A stretch of 64,000 bases of DNA from Cenococcum geophilum 1.58 (taxonomy: Eukaryota > Ascomycota > Dothideomycetes > Gloniales > Gloniaceae), in NCBI GenBank assembly GCA_001692895.1, contig KV748179.1, forward strand, positions 3,795,222-3,859,221, written 5' to 3'. How positions within the stretch are numbered: the stretch's first letter is position 1; each line of letters begins with the position of its first letter. Position numbers and translations under genes: made by a program. Of this stretch, positions 10,997-21,800 are shown piece after piece. A model generated the notes under the pieces. That model ran no database searches. It was not told the DNA's origin and worked only from the letters and a program-made list of their open reading frames with translations.

Positions 10997-13960
10997 TGGG
11001 GGGTCAATGAGGAGCTTTGAAGGCGATTACGACGGCAAATTCCTAAAATTGAGATGAGATGAGGCTTTTGCCCCATGCGCTTGCTATCTTGGTTATTTAG
11101 AGGATCTTAGGTAGGCAGCGCATGACGCAGGAATTCGGTCGAAGTCGCGCAAGTGGTGCGATGAGCTATTGAAAATGAAATGAACTCAATAAAAACGATT
11201 GAGATAGCATGCGTGCAGTGTCCGCTTTCGATATATCATAAGGTTCGGGGGTGAGCATTAGAATGGCAGCCTGGTGATAGATTGCAAGAAGTTATTGAAT
11301 AGGAGCGGATGCGGTAAAGCGGTGGCGGATTCTTGTCACTCGATTTGGATTTCCGGGCCACCTGGCTTAGATAATTAAAATGGATGCTCGTAGGAGCTTC
11401 GCGAAGCACCGTTGCAGGTGATGGCAGGAAACGGGCTGGCCATCTGTGGGACATGTTGCATAGGTTGAAAGCATACATAACAAAAAGAATATACGTCCCG
11501 AAAAAGACTATATCACGGAATTGGTTCAGCGAAATGCAGAGGGAGCCAAAAAAAAGTGCACTACTGGTGGTTTCGCGCGGGCCCCCGGGGGTACGGGTGG
11601 GAGGGCTCGCAGATTCCCGGGGGTTGCTAGGGGGCCCGGGGGTTTTTACTTCGTGAATAATCTGCAAGTCATTGTTAGCGCTTCTGACCATCTGAGGGCC
11701 CCACCTTGCCCAAAGGCGAAAGAACCATGTTTCCTAGAAACAATTCCCAGCCCTCGAATTAAGCGAAGATCTTCCAAGTACCTTCTTGTGTATTCCAAAA
11801 ATCTTATTTGAAATCAAGAGGGGTTGTTTTACACAGCTGTAGGAATGGCATGTTAAAAATATTATGGTCGGTTTGAAGGAAGGTCAGGGCATACTTTGAG
11901 AGATAACCTATAGCAGTTCTCGAAACTCACATGATAGTCAAAGTATGAAAAACACGTTAGGGTGCAGACCACGAAGACCTCCAGATACCCTCAAAGATAT
12001 ATATGACTCAGGCTTAATAGTATTCAGACGCTCCGTCCCAGTACTTTCTTTCAATATCTCTCAGAAAAGTTTGCTCAGGCCGGCAACCGAAACTGTGAGG
12101 TAATGGGAGGGGATATGGTATCAGCAAATTACTCCTAAGGAAAGCGGCAACTTCAGAAACCTCAGAAGTAGAGATGGGTGATATTTGGAACGAAACTTAT
12201 TAAGAAGCCCATGCAAAAGCATCAGAAGTGAGCACAATGAGGTTGACTTGGGGGATGAGCTTAGCGATCTGTCTTTCCTCAACGGGGATAGTTCGAACTG
12301 GCGAGTCTCCGCCCAAAACTCGCAATATTTTTCTTCTCTGCTCTATATAAAATATCTGAAGAATAGGCGAGGGATGGCCTCGTGGAGGCTGGCCTGTAGG
12401 ATTGGATTTGTAGTGGCTTAGATGATCATAATCTGCTAGAGTTAAGAAAAATGTATTCCACTCTTGATTATTACGGCCCTGTTCCCTGGAACACTTATGG
12501 ATATCTACGCCCCCGCAGTAGATCACAAGACCTAAAAAGATATTCCGGCTGCTTCAAGAGGCGTGCATAAGTGTCGACACGTTTGTCGGCTCGTGGCATT
12601 CACATGCACACGATCGTGATGTAAGATTAGAGTTTTGGCCCACAAATTATCGTCAAAAATATCGTTAAGACTGCTAAGGAGTACGAGGGGCAAGAACGAC
12701 TTGGCTATGGCTATGGGCAGATCTATATACGATATCTATACTGCTAACAGCTCAAGAGCCCTGGGTGGCCTATGCTAATACCTATGCCAAGCTGTTACTA
12801 TTTTAGGCTAGATATGGGGTCCCCCCGAGCCCCCACGTAGATCCAGGTGCACGTTACAGTTACACCAAGGTAATACGAACGGTTCTACCAAAATAAATGA
12901 ATATATGACGAATATGGGCGTCTGTGTAAGCCTATGAGGCCTATACGGCTACGTACAGGCTTCAGGGAACAGGATCTACAGCAGCAAGAGCGCCATCGGT
13001 ATCATCAAACCCTTTATCAACTGACCACCCTCCGAGATGGCAATAGACATACCAGGCTACACATGATGGTTCCCATCAAGTGTTTGCTCCTCTCGCAACA
13101 CCATCCCCCACTTGTGCTGTCGCCACTACTGGAACCTCCACCCAACACTCTCTAACCTAAGTACTTGACCCTTTTAACCCCTTCTACTTCCTTTGGTTCC
13201 TCTGTAGAGTGTTATCTCTTCTCGCTAGACGTCAGGGTTGATATATCAGGCGCCTTCCCTATTACAGCATCCGACGGATGGGGATTTATTTAAGTCCTCT
13301 CAGTAAAGCCCATCAAACCACACTAATACAAATGCAGTAAAGCGGACAGAGCAATAAATATAAAAAAATTTATTCTTCACATGCTTCTCTTCAATGCCAG
13401 ATTGCTGAAATAGTTCTCAACTGCTGAGAGGCAGCCACTAAACACATCACTGTACGCATCGTTTGCAAAAATCGTGTTGAAAAATCCCCCGCATTGTTGC
13501 TGGAATTCCGCCGGGGTCACGAATCCATTGCTTTCAAGGCCCTGGGTGATATCATGTCCCTCTACTTTTGGCCGCTACCAGGGAGATTGGGTTTTAGCGT
13601 CCTTTGCTTCAGGGAGGGCAGACTGCATTTAAGGTTTGACGGTTCTGCTCGCTTGCGAATGGACGCGCGTGCGGCGCGGTCGCGAGCTTGTCATTACCAA
13701 CCGGAGGTCTCCGAACTCTGTGATTGAACGGCGGAGTAAACGCCAAAGTTTCATAATGGATCAGCCTCTCGATAGCGATCGTTCCAATTGGTTTAGCTTG
13801 TGTTTCTTTAACGCCGCTTAATATTTCACGGACGTGCGATTTTCTTTTTTTGAGGCCCAGTACTATTCAAAGATTTATAGCCGATTTTGTTGCCTTATCT
13901 ACCTTCTCCGTCGTTCGTTGTTGAGCTGGTCAAAAACTGTCCCCAATAATTAGTTGAAAA
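10997..13960. other. Gene-poor stretch, nothing firmly coding
   Basis: Frames here (for example 11236-11691 minus, 11384-11656 plus, 12200-12526 minus, 13494-13727 plus) overlap each other and carry no known domain. There is a GC-rich patch with a G-quadruplex motif at 11,560-11,645, a C/G-homopolymer patch near 12,815-12,835, and a locally GC-rich patch at 13,490-13,740. I see no splice-supported gene, tRNA or terminal-repeat element. Confidence 0.5.
11587..11605 (+). other. Canonical G-quadruplex motif
   Basis: GGGGGTACGGGTGGGAGGG has four G-runs of at least three with loops of 3, 1 and 1 bases, the pattern of a stable parallel quadruplex. It lies within a 75-bp patch of CCCGGG-type sequence in otherwise AT-leaning intergenic DNA. 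Folding is predicted from pattern only. Confidence 0.65.
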
Positions 13961-14212
13961 ATGGCGGCGACATTGATTGACGTACGTATTGCTAGTCCGC
14001 TGAAATCATAGCATCCTATAAACACCATGTCTTAGACGACTGATTGCACCGATCAGGGAATTGACAACTTTGTGATAGATCACATTTCCTGGAGGTCTCA
14101 AAGGAAAGTCCGATCTGTGTTTCGTCTACAAGGTCCGGTGGACCAACCCTTCGCTCCAGTTCTCTCATCCACTCACAGCGAACCTCGTCTGAGTGTTTCG
14201 ACGAAGATATGA
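13961..14212 (+). CDS. Possible small two-exon gene, unknown
   Basis: A candidate 65-residue product: ATG at 13961 in an AAAATGGCG context, exon 1 of seven codons ending at 13981, a 54-nt intron 13982-14035 with a strong GTACGT donor and TTAG acceptor, then 58 codons and TGA at 14210-14212. No family is recognised and composition is unremarkable. Support is only the start context and splice signals, so it may be chance or the first part of a larger undetected gene. Confidence 0.22.
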
Positions 14213-14858
14213 CTGAAGCCCTTTTCTCTCCACCAATTGGTTTGCATGCAGGCCGCCGGGACTTGTGTGACTACTGATTGGCGTGACCCCGCATAACACC
14301 CCTTTCAGCTCAATCGTATGTCGCCTTGCGTCTCCCGCCGTCGTACAAATACGAGAATTCAGTTCTATATTGTCTCTCGATCGTACGAATTTGTCATCAC
14401 CTCTATCACAGGCAGGCATTACCTTCATTTCGATCCAAACATTATTACTTTAATCTACTCAAAGGCAGCTTCATTGGTCACAGACCTTTTAGGTAACCAG
14501 TTCCAAGCTACTTGATTAAAAGGGTTCAATCTGGCCGCCGTGGCTTATGAGAAAATTAGACTTCCGAGTAACTGTTGCTGGCTATCCTTTTACGGTTTTG
14601 CTTTTGGAATACCAACTTTACACGTCACTCCTCACTCCGACCCTCTCTTTACCAACAATTGAAAAAAGTGACAGGGCAGGTTAGTGTTCATTCTATTGTA
14701 TATACACCCAATTAGTACCAACAGTTAAGATCATGCTATCCGCTGGGGGAAAGGCCCATCATAATTTGACCGCTCAGCTTCTACCCACTTTCGTTTCACT
14801 GTTGTACTTCGTCAGATTTCATAGATCGCTGTAGTTGATGGTCCTCAATCAATTATAG
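14213..14858. other. Intergenic or 5' UTR of the gene at 14859
   Basis: No coding region supported. The sequence just before the ATG at 14859 ends in TTATAG, so a 5'-UTR intron acceptor is possible, as in front of the gene at 9785. Confidence 0.4.
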
Positions 14859-16034
14859 ATGACGATTGGTGATAACGAATACCGTCCATCCCAAAATCTC
14901 CTCCAGAGCGGGAATGACATTGGTTTCGCTACACCTTCAGCGATAAACAGATGCTTTCGTCCGCGCCGATCTGGGCTAGTTTATGATATCTCTTTAAGGG
15001 ATCAATCGCCATTACCCAATTGTCTGCCTTCAGATAAGGGCGAGTCGGACACTGAGCAGGTGATACAGAGGAAGCGGAGGAAACTAGCCGGTGATGGAGG
15101 ACGCTCTTCGCACAATGAAAGTAGTAGTGTAAAAGTCAACTACAGGCTTTTCGTTTGCATCAAACTCTCACCAGATAAACTGGCTAAGCTTCCAGGCTTC
15201 CAGAGTGGGGAAGGCTCAAGTTGTACAGAGCAAAATCGTACTAATGTGTCGAGCCAATTGAGTTCTGCGACCGTTAAAACAATCGCAGTGGGCTGCCAGA
15301 GGTGCCGGGAAAAATACACCCAATCTCATGAGGGCCTCACGAAGCGGTATTCCGAGCTCAAAAAACAGCACGATTCCGAACTCACAAAACGAGATGACGA
15401 GATTCGTCACCTCAAAGACAGTCTTCAGGAGCATACGGTGCTTCTCATCGAAGCCAAACGAAAACGCCAGAACGCACAACGACGGAATGAGCGCTACGAG
15501 GCCGTTCGACTAGAGAATGCAAACCTATGGAAGATGAAAGCAGACTGCGATAACGCACGGATATCTCAGGATCGACAACATAAAGAGCAGCTCGATAGCC
15601 TCTACGAAAGGGAGAGGCAGCTGGGTGAATCGTTGGCAAAAGCATCCGACGAATTGCGCCTTTTGCGGCAGCGAGACGAATTGCAGGTTAAAGAAATTGA
15701 GAAACTCGTTCATGCTGATGCTCACTGCTCTAACTGCGAATGTCCTGCCCTAAAAGAATCACAAGAATGTATTGCAGAGTTAAAGAGAGAGCGGATGAGC
15801 TTGATGAAGGCCCGCGACGTGACGTATCTGGAGAAGATGGATGCCATCGAAAAAGCAGAACTTGTCGAAGTCAAATTCAGGAATTTGGCAAAGGAAAGAA
15901 GTTGGTGGGAACAAAAGTACAGGAGTTTGCTTGTTCAGCCACCCACGCCCTTTCTATCTCACTTGGAGTTAACCAAGAAACGTTCTGAGGTGGACTCCAC
16001 GAAGAGCCCTCTGCTCTCACCACCTAGGACTTGA
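14859..16034 (+). CDS. Hypothetical coiled-coil protein with two CxxC clusters
   Basis: I do not recognise this gene. The frame gives 391 residues with no internal introns. Residues 70-76 are a basic cluster (QRKRRK) that could be a nuclear localisation signal. A CQRC pair lies at 146-149 and a CSNCEC cluster at 290-295, bracketing a charged coiled coil (about 155-285) that contains an RKRQNAQRRN stretch. The two cysteine clusters could bind zinc or form disulphides; only the spacing supports that. A second short coil follows to about 350, then a Pro/Ser tail. The start is uncertain because a TTATAG acceptor abuts the ATG, so an upstream exon is possible. Confidence 0.6.
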   Translation: MTIGDNEYRPSQNLLQSGNDIGFATPSAINRCFRPRRSGLVYDISLRDQSPLPNCLPSDKGESDTEQVIQRKRRKLAGDGGRSSHNESSSVKVNYRLFVCIKLSPDKLAKLPGFQSGEGSSCTEQNRTNVSSQLSSATVKTIAVGCQRCREKYTQSHEGLTKRYSELKKQHDSELTKRDDEIRHLKDSLQEHTVLLIEAKRKRQNAQRRNERYEAVRLENANLWKMKADCDNARISQDRQHKEQLDSLYERERQLGESLAKASDELRLLRQRDELQVKEIEKLVHADAHCSNCECPALKESQECIAELKRERMSLMKARDVTYLEKMDAIEKAELVEVKFRNLAKERSWWEQKYRSLLVQPPTPFLSHLELTKKRSEVDSTKSPLLSPPRT

Positions 16035-16668
16035 GAAAAATTTTTATACGAATCTAATTCTAGAATTTTTCGAATGGATTTCTGTTGTATAAATTGACTA
16101 GTTGGCGACAGTGATTTGCTCTCCTACATGTGTGTTACCAACGGATGTCTGTATACAGGCATGAACCACTAACGACGGCGAATGGTGTCGACCTGAATCG
16201 GCTATACTTATCCTGTCTCAGTTACCTACCCCTTGACTCGGTCACCGACTCGGTCACCGACTTAGTCTACTGCACCTTCATCATGTATATATAGTCTCTT
16301 TTCTTTCATAGATCAATCAACACACGAGTCCGTTCAGCAAATGGCCTTCCTATGCTCGACACGAATGTTCTGGAGAATATGCCGGAAAAACAACGCTACG
16401 AGAGAGATTAGCTACGCTGCCAACCTCTGTAAGCTAGTTGCTGCAGCCACGGCGTAATTAGCGTTGTTGCAGGGTCGGCGTATACGGTATTCTTTGCTAC
16501 GCGCAAGGATAGCAGGGTCTGTGCTTGAAATCCTATTCTTCAGCCAGACTTGCGTGAGTTAAGCCTCATTCCCGTTTCATAGCGCTCTTCAGATTGACCA
16601 ATCTGCACTTTGGTTTTGGACATGTCAGCCTTTTATGATGTGCAGAACTCATTTGCGACAAGAGTCTT
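16035..16668. other. Intergenic, short tandem repeat only
   Basis: I see no gene. A 14-bp unit (GACTCGGTCACC-like) is repeated about 2.5 times near 16,234-16,270, followed by a TATA-like ATGTATATATAG near 16,282. The rest has no recognisable structure. Confidence 0.4.
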
Positions 16669-17302
16669 CGGTCAACAATAATCATACACCCCCTAAATGA
16701 TACGCGTACACCCCCCAATTGATATGCATACACCCCCTACCCAAACAGCTTAGATCCTTCCACTTCAAGTTAGAATATCACGTGTGTTTGACTTGTTTAC
16801 ACCCAAATCACAAAAATTAAAGTGTTAAATACAACACCTGTAATACATTTAAGATCTAAGTTGACTGGTGGGGGTAGACTACGGAGTACTTTGCGAGGCG
16901 CTATAAGAACCAGATGGGTGCTGCTGCTTCTACTTGACGTCTGTAGATTGCCCCTACGGCACGCCCGCGACTGCGTCCGGCCCGCGCCCGGGTAGTGCAG
17001 CCAGTGTTTCGCCCGAATGCCGAGAGCTCCCGCTGAGTAGGGTTATTAATGCGATTTGTAGAGCCGCTTGGGCGACCGCGACGACGCTTTACAATTGCAG
17101 GCTCTTGTCGGGCAAATGCGAAGTATTGATTTAAGTATGGGCGCGTGGTGTTGTTTTCGCGATTTGAGTGTAAACAAGTCAAACACACGTGATATTCTAA
17201 CTTGAAGTGGAAGGATTTAAATTTGTTTGGATAGGGGGTGTATGCATATCAATTGGGGGGTGTACGCGTATCATTTAGGGGGTGTATGATTATTGTTGAC
17301 CG
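16669..17302. mobile_element. 634-bp element with about 140-bp terminal inverted repeats
   Basis: The left end (CGGTCAACAATAATCATACA at 16669) is matched in inverted form by the right end (to GTTGACCG at 17302). The repeats stay near-identical for about 140 bp, sharing CACCCCCTAAATGATACGCG and TTGAAG/CTTCAA-flanked blocks. They differ by only a few bases, plus a small length change near 16,748. The unique middle (about 16,815-17,155) includes a minus-strand frame (17188-16901) with an AT-hook-like KRRRGRPSGSTNR motif, as in some fungal transposases. No clear target-site duplication was found: CG flanks both ends but is part of the palindrome. Long TIRs suggest a Mutator-like or other cut-and-paste DNA transposon that has lost its transposase; superfamily unassigned. 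It ends 187 bp upstream of thymidylate synthase. Confidence 0.8.
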
Positions 17303-17489
17303 CGATTATTAATTCCTGGGTCACAAGCGGACTAAAATAGCGCCCGAAGTTTATCCATCTTCAGAAGGTCTTAGAACGCGTTACATCTCGCACGTCGACG
17401 CGCCTCCACGGAACAATCAAATCAATCAAGCGCGTCACCATTATTTGACTATTCGCGTTTCTACCAAGTGGAGAGTCCAGTTGAGAATA

Positions 17490-18500
17490 ATGACGCCTGC
17501 TGCGTCGCATGAGGAATTCCAGTACCTCGAGCTCGTGCGCGACATTTTGGACAATGGCGAGCGTCGACCCGACCGGTTAGCTGTTGTCAACATCCAATGG
17601 CAAAGTTTGGACTTCAATTTCTGACATTTTTGACATTCCAGAACCGGCACCGGGACACTGTCTATCTTTGCACCCAGGCCCTTGAAGTTCCAGCTTCGAG
17701 AAAATGGGCGTCTAGTCCTACCTCTACTTACGACAAAGCGTGTTTTCCACCGTGCCGTCATCGCCGAGCTGCTCTGGTTTATTCAAGGCAGTACATCATC
17801 TCTGTCGCTTAGTGAGGCTGGCGTGAAGATCTGGGATGGCAACGGTTCCCGCGAGTTCCTCGATAGCGTGGGATTATCGCACCGTGATGTGGGGGACCTT
17901 GGACCAGTCTACGGCTTTCAATGGCGACACTTTGGGGCCAGCTACGTGGACGCATCGGCCGACTACACTGGCAAAGGCGTTGATCAACTAGCCAACATCA
18001 TACATACACTTCGTACGAATCCATACGACCGCCGGGTGATTTTGACTGCTTGGAACCCGCGAGATTTGCATAGCATGTCTTTGCCACCTTGCCACATGTT
18101 TGCTCAGTTCTACGTGTCGTTTCCAATGCAGGGACAGGCGTCGGAGGGGAGCATCGAAAACAAAGCGAAAGGTAACCTCCACTGTCAAATGTATCAACGG
18201 TCCTGCGATATGGGTCTCGGCGTACCATTTAACATTGCAAGCTATGCACTTCTGACGCACATGATCGCCCACGTTTGCGATCTGGCCCCTGGAAGCCTCA
18301 CACTTGTCATGGGGGATGCGCATGTCTATATCGACCATATTGATGCTCTTCATACACAGCTTGAGCGTGAGCCACGGACATTTCCGGAATTGGAGATCAC
18401 ATGCGACAAAGGTGGAAGTATTGACGGTTGGAAGGCAGAGGATTTTGTCATTAAAGGATACGATCCTCATAAGGCAATTGCAATGAAGATGGCTGTCTAG
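17490..18500 (+). CDS. CDC21: Thymidylate synthase
   Basis: This enzyme makes dTMP from dUMP with methylene-tetrahydrofolate. Exon 1 is 17490-17575 ([20 protein letters not shown]). A 66-nt intron 17576-17641 (GTTAGC donor, CTGAC branch, CCAG acceptor) splits an Arg codon. Exon 2, 17642-18500, continues [20 protein letters not shown]. The product is 314 residues, close to the roughly 300 expected. Visible landmarks are the catalytic Cys in [13 protein letters not shown], the nucleotide-binding [34 protein letters not shown] and the C-terminal KMAV. It looks complete and monofunctional, with no DHFR fused. The promoter region carries the inverted-repeat element ending at 17302. Confidence 0.96.
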
Positions 18501-18891
18501 TGAAGTAGTGTAAGATATCAAGGATCTGGCATGCCTTAAAGCACGCGGCGGAGCCTAGAAAGCTTAGCTTGGCCAAACATAAATCAACTCTTCGGAATCA
18601 GGTATTTGTCCAGTGTTTGTTGCGAATGAAGTTCACGTTGAAGTGCCTTTCGAATATGTGGTCTGAGCTTGCTAAGGTAAATACCAGACCTTCTTACGAA
18701 GGGTTCGCCGAAAACGGCTTAGCGCCGGGCAAAACCTCGGAAGAAGGTCTGGCCCCGAGGCAAGCGAGGTGAAGTAAGGCCTCTGCTGAGGTAATGCGCC
18801 GCCCCTCCTTACTTGCGTTAGCTCCCTCGCAGAGGCACCCTCGACCTAACAAGTACATGTTTAATAGAGCAAGAGGATAAAAATAATAGCT
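18501..18891. repeat. Intergenic region with two nested hairpins
   Basis: A perfect 12-bp inverted repeat CCAGACCTTCTT (18684-18695) / AAGAAGGTCTGG (18741-18752) is followed by GCCTCTGC (18779-18786) / GCAGAGGC (18829-18836). The GC-rich segment 18,680-18,850 stands out from its AT-leaning flanks and could be a small MITE remnant. No target duplication was seen and no gene is supported here. Confidence 0.45.
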
Positions 18892-21800
18892 ATGGCATTA
18901 GACCCCGCAGCTAGTAGACAAGAGACACAGACGACGACGACAACGGCAACGACGGCCCCGCCGCCGCCGGGCAAGGAGCTCTACCTGCTCGCCCTGGACG
19001 GCGGCGGCGTGCGCGGCCTGTCGGCGCTGCACATCCTCAAGCAGCTCATGGAGCTGGTAGACCCGGAGACCCCGCCGAAGCCGTGCGACTACTTTGACCT
19101 GATCGGGGGCACGTCGACCGGGGGCCTTATCGCCATCATGCTGGGCCGGTTGCGGATGAGCGTGGACGAGTGCGTAGCCGAGTACAAGCGGCTGTCAGCG
19201 AGGGTATTCACCAAAGTGCACCATCGCATGAACTGGAAGGGAAATGTGCAGGGACGGTTCGATGATGAGGCTCTCGTGCGGGGCGTGCAGGAGCTACTGG
19301 TGTCGAGGGGATTGGATAAGGATGCGTTACTGAAGGAACCGGCGGTCGGGTCAGCCTGTAAGACGTGAGTTTTTGTCTCGATCTGCTGTAGTAGTTCGAT
19401 TTTAATTTGGCGTTCGCATGGCGCTGAGTAGTCTGAATACAGTTTCGTCTGCGCTACAAGTAAAGATACAGGTGACACCGTCGTCCTGTCGAGCTATTTT
19501 TCGCGAAGGAGAGGCACGTCACTGTTGAATATCGCTAAGGTATGGGAGGCGGCGAGGGCCACTTCGGCAGCCAGCTCCTTCTTCGATTCGATTTACATTG
19601 GGGATGAGGGCTTCGTGGACGGTGCCAGCGGTGCCAACAACCCCATCGACGAGGTATGGTCGGAAGCCCGAGATATTTGGCGTGAGAGCGCCGGGTGGAG
19701 GTTGGAAGACAACCTTCGCTGCCTCGTGTCCATTGGGACTGGAGTGCCGACGCTGAAGCCCTTCGGGGACGACCCGATCAAGATCGGCAAGTCGTTGGTC
19801 GCCCTCGCCCTGGATACGGAGCGGAAGCACGACACTTTCCAGAAGCATCATTCGGGCCTGTTTCGAGAGCACCGTGCATTCCGTTTCAATGTCATGCGCG
19901 GCCTGGAGGATATCGGCTTGGAGGAAGCGGATAAGCAGGGNGCTATCGTCGCGGCGACGAGGAGGTACACGCAGGCTGAGGATGTCTACGACCGGATGGA
20001 GATGTGTGCGTGGGCTCTGCGCGACCGCGAATGTGCGTCTGTTTCCCGTTGATTCTGAGGAGGAAGCTTCTTGCCTTTGCGAGGAAAAAATGAATAAGGT
20101 CTTCCGTGTATGAGAGCTAATAATCCATTTCTGTCTTTTAGGGCTTTGGCAGATTGTGCAGCAAGTCTACTTGAATGTAAACCAACCCGATTTGTGTTGC
20201 CCACTTTCGGATCACACGCCTCACTCTGATGAGCACTTCATGCCCTACGCCAATACCTCTGTCTTTCGAGCGTGGTGTGAAAATAAAATATCCGGAATAC
20301 TATGTCGGCCGCCCTCGAATGCGCCATGGACCAACAGCTCTCTTGCCGCTTATATTCTTAACCAACTGTGCACCATAAAGCCGCGGCACTTGCTTAATGA
20401 CTTTGAAGAAATAGATTTCCTGATTGCCCATGTGCATTCTCCAGGAGACACTACCACAGAGCACCACCTATGGCTTTCGTTGCTTGGCCAATTCATTAAA
20501 AAGCTCATTGAGCGTATACTGAAAGACCGTGGAATTAGCCATCCGGATATAGCCTCGCTCCGCAGTTTAGACTATATATCGACCACACAACTTCCCATTG
20601 CCGCCTGTCAGCAGTTTTACGCAGTTAAGATATGGCGTTGGGAATATGCAAGCCAGCCAACTCTTCAAGATGTTCGAAGGGTTTTTGCTGGCTCGTCGAG
20701 AACCAGTCGTCGTTGTGCTATTAGGAACTATGGAGACAACACAATTCATGAAAATGCTAGGGGCACTCGCTGGAGAGTCCGCAACAAGACATATCAAGGT
20801 GCTGCTCTGTGGTGACGTGTATCCTTCGATTGCACCAGATTTCCGAGAGTTTCAGCTGATCGAAGCGGACACAGAGTACAAAGGTATAACAATGAATTAA
20901 CATGTCCCAGCCAAAATTGACTAGTTTGTAGAATGCTTACGGTCGCTCTACCTGGAAGGATATCGCGCCCGTCGGGACGAGGTGGCAGTACGTGAACCGG
21001 GAACGAACCAGTGGATCTGGAATCATCCTTCATACAAGGCCTGGGAAGACCTACAAGCTGGGGCGTTGTGTATCATAGGAAAGCCGGGCAGCGGCAAGTC
21101 AGTCCTAGCCAAAACCATCCAGGAGAGCCAATTTGCGAAGACGGAGGTCACGAGCTATTGGTTCTATAGTAAACGAAAAGGCGACCGGTTTACTAGCCAT
21201 GCCTCGCTCGTTCAAGCGGTACTTTACCAAATTCTGAAGGCAAATCGGAATTTTCTTCCATGCTACTATCAAGCATATCGAAAGAGCTACCCTGGGGTGA
21301 GCACCTGGACGATTGAGGACATGCGGCGCGTCCTCAAATGTCTCGTTGAACTCGGCAAAAGCCTCTTCTGTCTAATTGACGCCCTCGACGAAGCGGAAAA
21401 TGACACGATTATGGATATGGTTGGAGACCTCGTTTTCAACACTCCAAATTCTCGAATGAAACTCGTCATCCTGAGCCGTCCCTTAAAATGCTTCGAAAGA
21501 AAACCTTGGTTGGACTACAGCATCATTCTCCAACGAGAAAACCAGGCAGATGTCCAGAAGATTGTTGACACTGGGATGGGCCGTCTGCGGGCCGCTATAC
21601 ATTCCCCCGATAGCGAGGGTGAGGATGATGACGGTCCACCGCTTGTCCGCCGCGGAGTTTCCAAGACCTCTCCGGTGCATAGCAGACAACGAAAGACCTA
21701 CTACTGGAGCATTAAGACAGAACACCAGGAGCAGGCTGATATGAAGATGATTCGAGAAACCCTATTGTTCCGCTCGGATGGAGTGATTTTGTGGGTCGCC

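Noticed and set aside
11236-11691. Overlapping frames of about 90-151 codons on both strands
   Set aside because: They cross the G-rich patch, encode no known motif and contradict each other.
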